Shown: positions 31,229 through 35,978 of the stretch, piece by piece | How the letters are laid out: every line of letters starts with the position of its first letter | How positions within the stretch are numbered: position 1 is the first letter of the stretch | NCBI GenBank assembly: GCA_001771545.1 | Contig: MEUC01000037.1 | Span: forward strand, 1 to 35,978 | Direction: 5' to 3' | DNA: 35,978 bases | Source of the DNA: a candidate division WOR-1 bacterium RIFOXYB2_FULL_42_35 | GTDB taxonomy: Bacteria; Margulisbacteria; WOR-1; O2-12-FULL-45-9 | Notes under the pieces: model-generated | The model's database searches: none | What the model saw: the letters and a program-made list of their open reading frames with translations, nothing else | What the model was told of the DNA's origin: nothing | Program-made: the position numbers and the translations under genes

Positions 31229-31232
31229 TCGC
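31198..31232 (-). repeat. Five 7-base units at the start of the DUF5665 gene
   Basis: On the + strand: CATTTGA, CATTTGA, CATTTGT, CATTTGT, CATTCGC. Each unit holds an ATG on the coding strand, giving several possible start codons in different frames. The repeat fills the boundary between ahcY and the next gene and codes for the first ten residues. Confidence 0.75.
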
Positions 31233-33444
<2,212 letters not shown>

Positions 33445-33460
33445 AAAACAAACTCTCCTT

Positions 33461-34336
33461 CTAACTACTTACTGCTTTCACTATCTCCACACTCAAATTA
33501 TTCAAATCATCATTGATCAAAGAAAAAGTTTTCTGGGCGTGGTTTTGTAGCAACTTCAGGGTCTTCCGCCAAAAACATTTTTTATAAAAAGAGGACCGCT
33601 GATCAATATTATTGTTTTCTGCCAGAACCTCTTGCTCTTGTGTCCTGGCCAACTCACTAAAAGACATTGCTGCGCCTTGGTAAGAAAACTCGGCCATCTT
33701 AATCCGCTGAAAGGTTAAATTTAAATATTTATTAAAAATTCCCATCAAGAGATCATAAATTTTGTCGTTATTCTTAACCATGGCCGCAAAATCAACCTCT
33801 CCCCCCTTCTTAATATACACCCTAACTGTACTAATAAAAAGCTTACCTGACCCACTCCCAGCCAACTTTTCTGCCAAATAACGATAAAACATCCGCTTGG
33901 CTTTAGGATAATCTCGCTTGGCCAGATGAGCTAAGTATGGAACTACTCCCATGTTGCTAACTTGTGGCGGCATCCATTCGGCCATGATTTCATCAATCAG
34001 ACTCAAGGGACAATTGGGAATTACCGCAGCCATTAATTTAGCTAAAATAACCAGGTCATGTTCATCAAAGTTTTGTGCTATCATCACCCGACAATTCTTA
34101 TGAACTGTAGTTGTCTCTGACATCTCAGCAATAAAGAGCTCTTTAACTTTGACAAGTTCTGACCTTCTTTTAACCCCATAAGAGGTTAAGGTCTCCTTTA
34201 AAAAAGGATTATAACTGGTCCCCGTTAGCCATTCCTTGGCAAATAATTCTTCCAAGAACTCTTGGCTAACAAGAATCTCATTATTGCTATTTATAGTAGC
34301 GGCTAATGCCGAGTTTGTTTCCGCAAGATAATTCAT
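33461..34336 (-). CDS. Helical protein of unknown function
   Basis: Mostly helical, with no family I recognise, no signal peptide and no transmembrane helix; 291 residues from the ATG at 34336 (MNYLAETNSALAATINS). A GTG at 34363 and an ATG at 34339 are in frame, but the GTG lies inside the promoter signal, and GGAG at 34347-34344 is best placed (7 bases) for 34336. Notable parts: a region rich in F, Y and K near the middle (YKKCFWRK occurs later) and a final helical pair. First gene of a two-gene operon with the weakly GNAT-like gene. Confidence 0.6.
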   Translation of the reverse strand: MNYLAETNSALAATINSNNEILVSQEFLEELFAKEWLTGTSYNPFLKETLTSYGVKRRSELVKVKELFIAEMSETTTVHKNCRVMIAQNFDEHDLVILAKLMAAVIPNCPLSLIDEIMAEWMPPQVSNMGVVPYLAHLAKRDYPKAKRMFYRYLAEKLAGSGSGKLFISTVRVYIKKGGEVDFAAMVKNNDKIYDLLMGIFNKYLNLTFQRIKMAEFSYQGAAMSFSELARTQEQEVLAENNNIDQRSSFYKKCFWRKTLKLLQNHAQKTFSLINDDLNNLSVEIVKAVSS

Positions 34337-34353
34337 CATATTACTCCGGAAAT

Positions 34354-34380
34354 GCTTCGACACTTTTGGGAAAAAATTTC
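34354..34380 (-). promoter_or_regulatory. Sigma-28-like promoter of the two-gene unknown operon
   Basis: Minus strand: TGAAAT with GAAA at 34380-34377, 15 bases, GTCGAAGC at 34361-34354. The octamer is degenerate at its last three positions, but box 1, spacer and the first five bases of box 2 are nearly the same as at 27043-27069. GGAG follows at once, so the mRNA would begin close to its ribosome binding site. Confidence 0.45.
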
Positions 34381-34411
34381 AGGTTATTTTTCGGTAGGAT
34401 TGGAAATGATA

Positions 34412-35467
34412 TTATTGCATGAACGGCGGCAACTCTATGTATTCTTTGGATCCGGATCCAGGGGTAACCCTGGTAGCTCGCGGGCGAATGAAAGGCAAGC
34501 CTTCTCTTTCTTTTTTTGGAGAAGGTTTAAAACCCGTGGCAATTACCGTCACACAAACGTCGCCTTGCAGTTTTTCGTCGATCACCGCACCAAAAATAAT
34601 ATTGGCATCTGGATCAACTGCATTATATATAACTTCGGCAGCCTCATTAACTTCGTAAAGAGTCAGGTCTGAACCACCGGTAACATTAAAGATCACACCC
34701 TTCGCACCAGTAATTGTTTCTTCCAATAGCGGCGAAGAAATCGCGGCTTCAGCAGCTTCGGTAGCCCGATTCTCTCCAGAACCTGTACCAATGCCCATCA
34801 TCGCTGAACCAGCTTCAAACATAATCGTGCGCACGTCAGCAAAGTCTAAGTTAATTAGACCGGGAACAGTAATTAAATCGGAGATTCCCTTAACCCCCTG
34901 ACGCAAGACATCATCAGCAATCTTGAAGGCTTCAATGATTGAGGTTTTTCTTTCTACAACCTGAAGAAGCTTATCGTTGGGAATAACAATTAAGGCATCA
35001 ACTTTTTCTTTAAGCAGCGCCACCCCAGCTTCTGATTGGGAAATTCTCACTGGTCCTTCAAAACGAAAAGGCTTGGTTACAACAGCAACAGTTAAACAGC
35101 CAACCTCTTTGGCAACTTCAGCAATTACAGAAGACGCTCCAGTGCCAGTACCACCGCCCATGCCTGCAGTCAGAAAAACCATGTCAGCGCCTTCCATGGC
35201 CAGCTTAATATCTTCGCGTGATTCTTCGGCAGCTTTTTGACCAATTTCCGGGTTGGCACCAGCACCTAAACCACGGGTTAATTTTGTACCAAGTTGGAGT
35301 TTATGATCGGCCAGAGAAACGTTTAAGGCTTGTAGATCGGTATTAACACCCCAGAATTCTACCCCCTTGACTCCCCCACCAATCATGCGATTGACCGCAT
35401 TAGTTCCACCCCCACCAATACCAAAAACTTTAATTGTGGCAAAATTTTTGATCTCTTGTTCATCCAT
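34412..35467 (-). CDS. ftsZ: Cell division protein FtsZ
   Basis: Tubulin-like GTPase that forms the division ring. Seen: [15 protein letters not shown] at the start, the GTP loop GGGTGTGAS, the T7 loop [11 protein letters not shown], and the short conserved C-terminal peptide [10 protein letters not shown], which in other bacteria contacts SepF or FtsA. The ATG at 35467 gives 351 residues beginning [16 protein letters not shown] and has AAAGGAG 9 bases upstream. An in-frame ATG at 35506 touches the -10 box and would precede the transcript, so it is rejected. ftsQ ends 69 bases upstream; no ftsA lies between. Confidence 0.97.
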   Translation of the reverse strand: MDEQEIKNFATIKVFGIGGGGTNAVNRMIGGGVKGVEFWGVNTDLQALNVSLADHKLQLGTKLTRGLGAGANPEIGQKAAEESREDIKLAMEGADMVFLTAGMGGGTGTGASSVIAEVAKEVGCLTVAVVTKPFRFEGPVRISQSEAGVALLKEKVDALIVIPNDKLLQVVERKTSIIEAFKIADDVLRQGVKGISDLITVPGLINLDFADVRTIMFEAGSAMMGIGTGSGENRATEAAEAAISSPLLEETITGAKGVIFNVTGGSDLTLYEVNEAAEVIYNAVDPDANIIFGAVIDEKLQGDVCVTVIATGFKPSPKKEREGLPFIRPRATRVTPGSGSKEYIELPPFMQ

Positions 35468-35506
35468 TAAAGCCATCTCCTTTGCCCCGCCTTGTTGGGT
35501 TTCCAT

Positions 35507-35515
35507 ATTCTAGCA
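35507..35515 (-). promoter_or_regulatory. Extended -10 promoter of ftsZ
   Basis: Minus strand TGCTAGAAT, an extended -10 box in the gap between ftsQ and ftsZ. Transcription would start near 35500, giving a leader of about 33 bases with AAAGGAG. It lets ftsZ be made separately from the upstream division genes. Confidence 0.6.
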
Positions 35516-35536
35516 CAGGCTTTTTTAATTGCAAGA

Positions 35537-35978
35537 TTACTTAAACTTAATAACCGGATAATCAGGGTAGCGCACATCAATATAATCAACCTTGGCCCAG
35601 CGGCCGCTAACCTGCAAAAGCAAGGCCTCAAAGACCTGCATTTTCTTCTCGATATCCTGGCTGCTGCCGAGCCTAACTTTAAGCAGATCATCAAGCAAAA
35701 AACCAATTTCTTTGAGCCCCCCCATATCCAGCTGGATCTGGCCGGCGGCCAGGTAAGCACGAAGGGTCAAGAGCACCCGGGTGATCAAGCTAGCTGACAC
35801 CTCATCCAGCCGGTCGCTATCACAAGCAATGCCGGTAACCACAGGGAGCTCTGCCAAATTAGAAACATCAACATAAATATCAGGGTTGTGGTTGATGATG
35901 ACCCCGTCGCTATCAATCACCACCGAGCGGTCTTTCAGCACCAGGGTAGCCAGGGGCTGGCGCTCCTCAATACTAATT
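35537..35978 (-). CDS. ftsQ: Cell division protein FtsQ/DivIB, C-terminal part (cut by window edge)
   Basis: Reading from the right edge: ISIEERQPLATLVLKDRSVVIDSDGVI...LPVVTGIA, then a helical stretch, KEIGFLLDDLLKVRLGSSQDIEKKMQVFEALL and VDYIDVRYPDYPVIKFK. This is the typical end of FtsQ, including EExPxA, DSDG and the final YIDVRYP. FtsQ is a single-pass inner-membrane protein linking early and late division proteins; its membrane helix and POTRA domain lie beyond the window. A GTG at 35941 opens a shorter frame but the protein reads on upstream, so this is a partial gene. Confidence 0.85.
   Translation of the reverse strand, partial: ISIEERQPLATLVLKDRSVVIDSDGVIINHNPDIYVDVSNLAELPVVTGIACDSDRLDEVSASLITRVLLTLRAYLAAGQIQLDMGGLKEIGFLLDDLLKVRLGSSQDIEKKMQVFEALLLQVSGRWAKVDYIDVRYPDYPVIKFK

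Noticed and set aside
34337..34363. GTG start at 34363 for the unknown helical protein
   Set aside because: The GTG is part of the promoter octamer region; GGAG and ATG codons follow downstream.
35468..35506. FtsZ start at the upstream ATG 35506
   Set aside because: This ATG touches the -10 box, so it would not be in the transcript; AAAGGAG supports 35467.

Overview
The window is a gene-dense piece of a bacterial chromosome, not a plasmid or phage. It carries housekeeping genes: ileS, rpsB, tsf, polA, ftsQ, ftsZ, sepF, proC, lspA, lgt, rel, ahcY, thrC and tldD. There are no rRNA, tRNA, CRISPR or insertion-sequence features that I can see. A PorV-type outer-membrane protein next to a FlgD-type module (NYPNPFNP) points to a cell with an outer membrane. 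Cell division uses SepF, and ftsQ sits directly upstream of ftsZ with no ftsA between them. Together with the many family-less proteins this suggests an uncultivated lineage near the Cyanobacteria, for example Margulisbacteria/Saganbacteria (WOR-1). That placement is an inference from style and gene order, not a database result.

Layout. 1-3.5 kb (+): thrC, then an SDR-family gene and a DUF362/ferredoxin gene joined by a 4-base overlap. 3.5-6.6 kb (-): ileS and a small helical protein. 6.9-8.7 kb (+): a divergent GH77 glucanotransferase-like gene. 8.7-12.1 kb (-): a membrane histidine kinase behind an extended SDR/reductase. 12.1-12.4 kb: decayed gene remnants. 12.4-18.4 kb (-): a long run yggS-sepF-proC-yggT-PfkB kinase-class II aldolase-rel. 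18.4-19.7 kb (-): an alpha/beta hydrolase. 19.8-26.2 kb (+): FlgD-like/PorV pair, rpsB-tsf, an MNT-HEPN pair, polA. 26.2-28.1 kb (-): a transglutaminase-like protein and an unknown protein. 28.2-29.6 kb (+): tldD. 29.6-32.5 kb (-): ahcY-DUF5665-lspA-lgt. 32.6-34.3 kb (-): two unknown genes. 34.4-36 kb (-): ftsZ behind the truncated end of ftsQ.

Three patterns cut across the genes. (1) Five genes or operons, most without a known function, each have the same upstream two-part signal: GAAA, exactly 15 bases, then an octamer close to TTCGATAA/T (one of the five is degenerate). A sixth, weaker case precedes the GH77 gene. This resembles sigma-28 (FliA/SigD/WhiG) promoters and would tie scattered orphan genes into one regulon. 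(2) Ordinary promoters often sit so close to the start codon that the mRNA must be leaderless or nearly so: the -10 box ends 6 or 9 bases before ATG/GTG at thrC, ileS, yggS, the FlgD-like gene, the MNT gene and tldD. (3) A set of repeats is built from 7-base units. The words differ from site to site, and several sites are arranged as A-rich then T-rich palindromes. They occur between genes but also inside reading frames: twice in ileS, in the signal-peptide region of PorV and at the start of the DUF5665 protein. One lies between the promoter and start codon of the transglutaminase-like gene.

Four convergent gene pairs end within 8 bases of each other or overlap at their stop codons, leaving no room for ordinary terminators.
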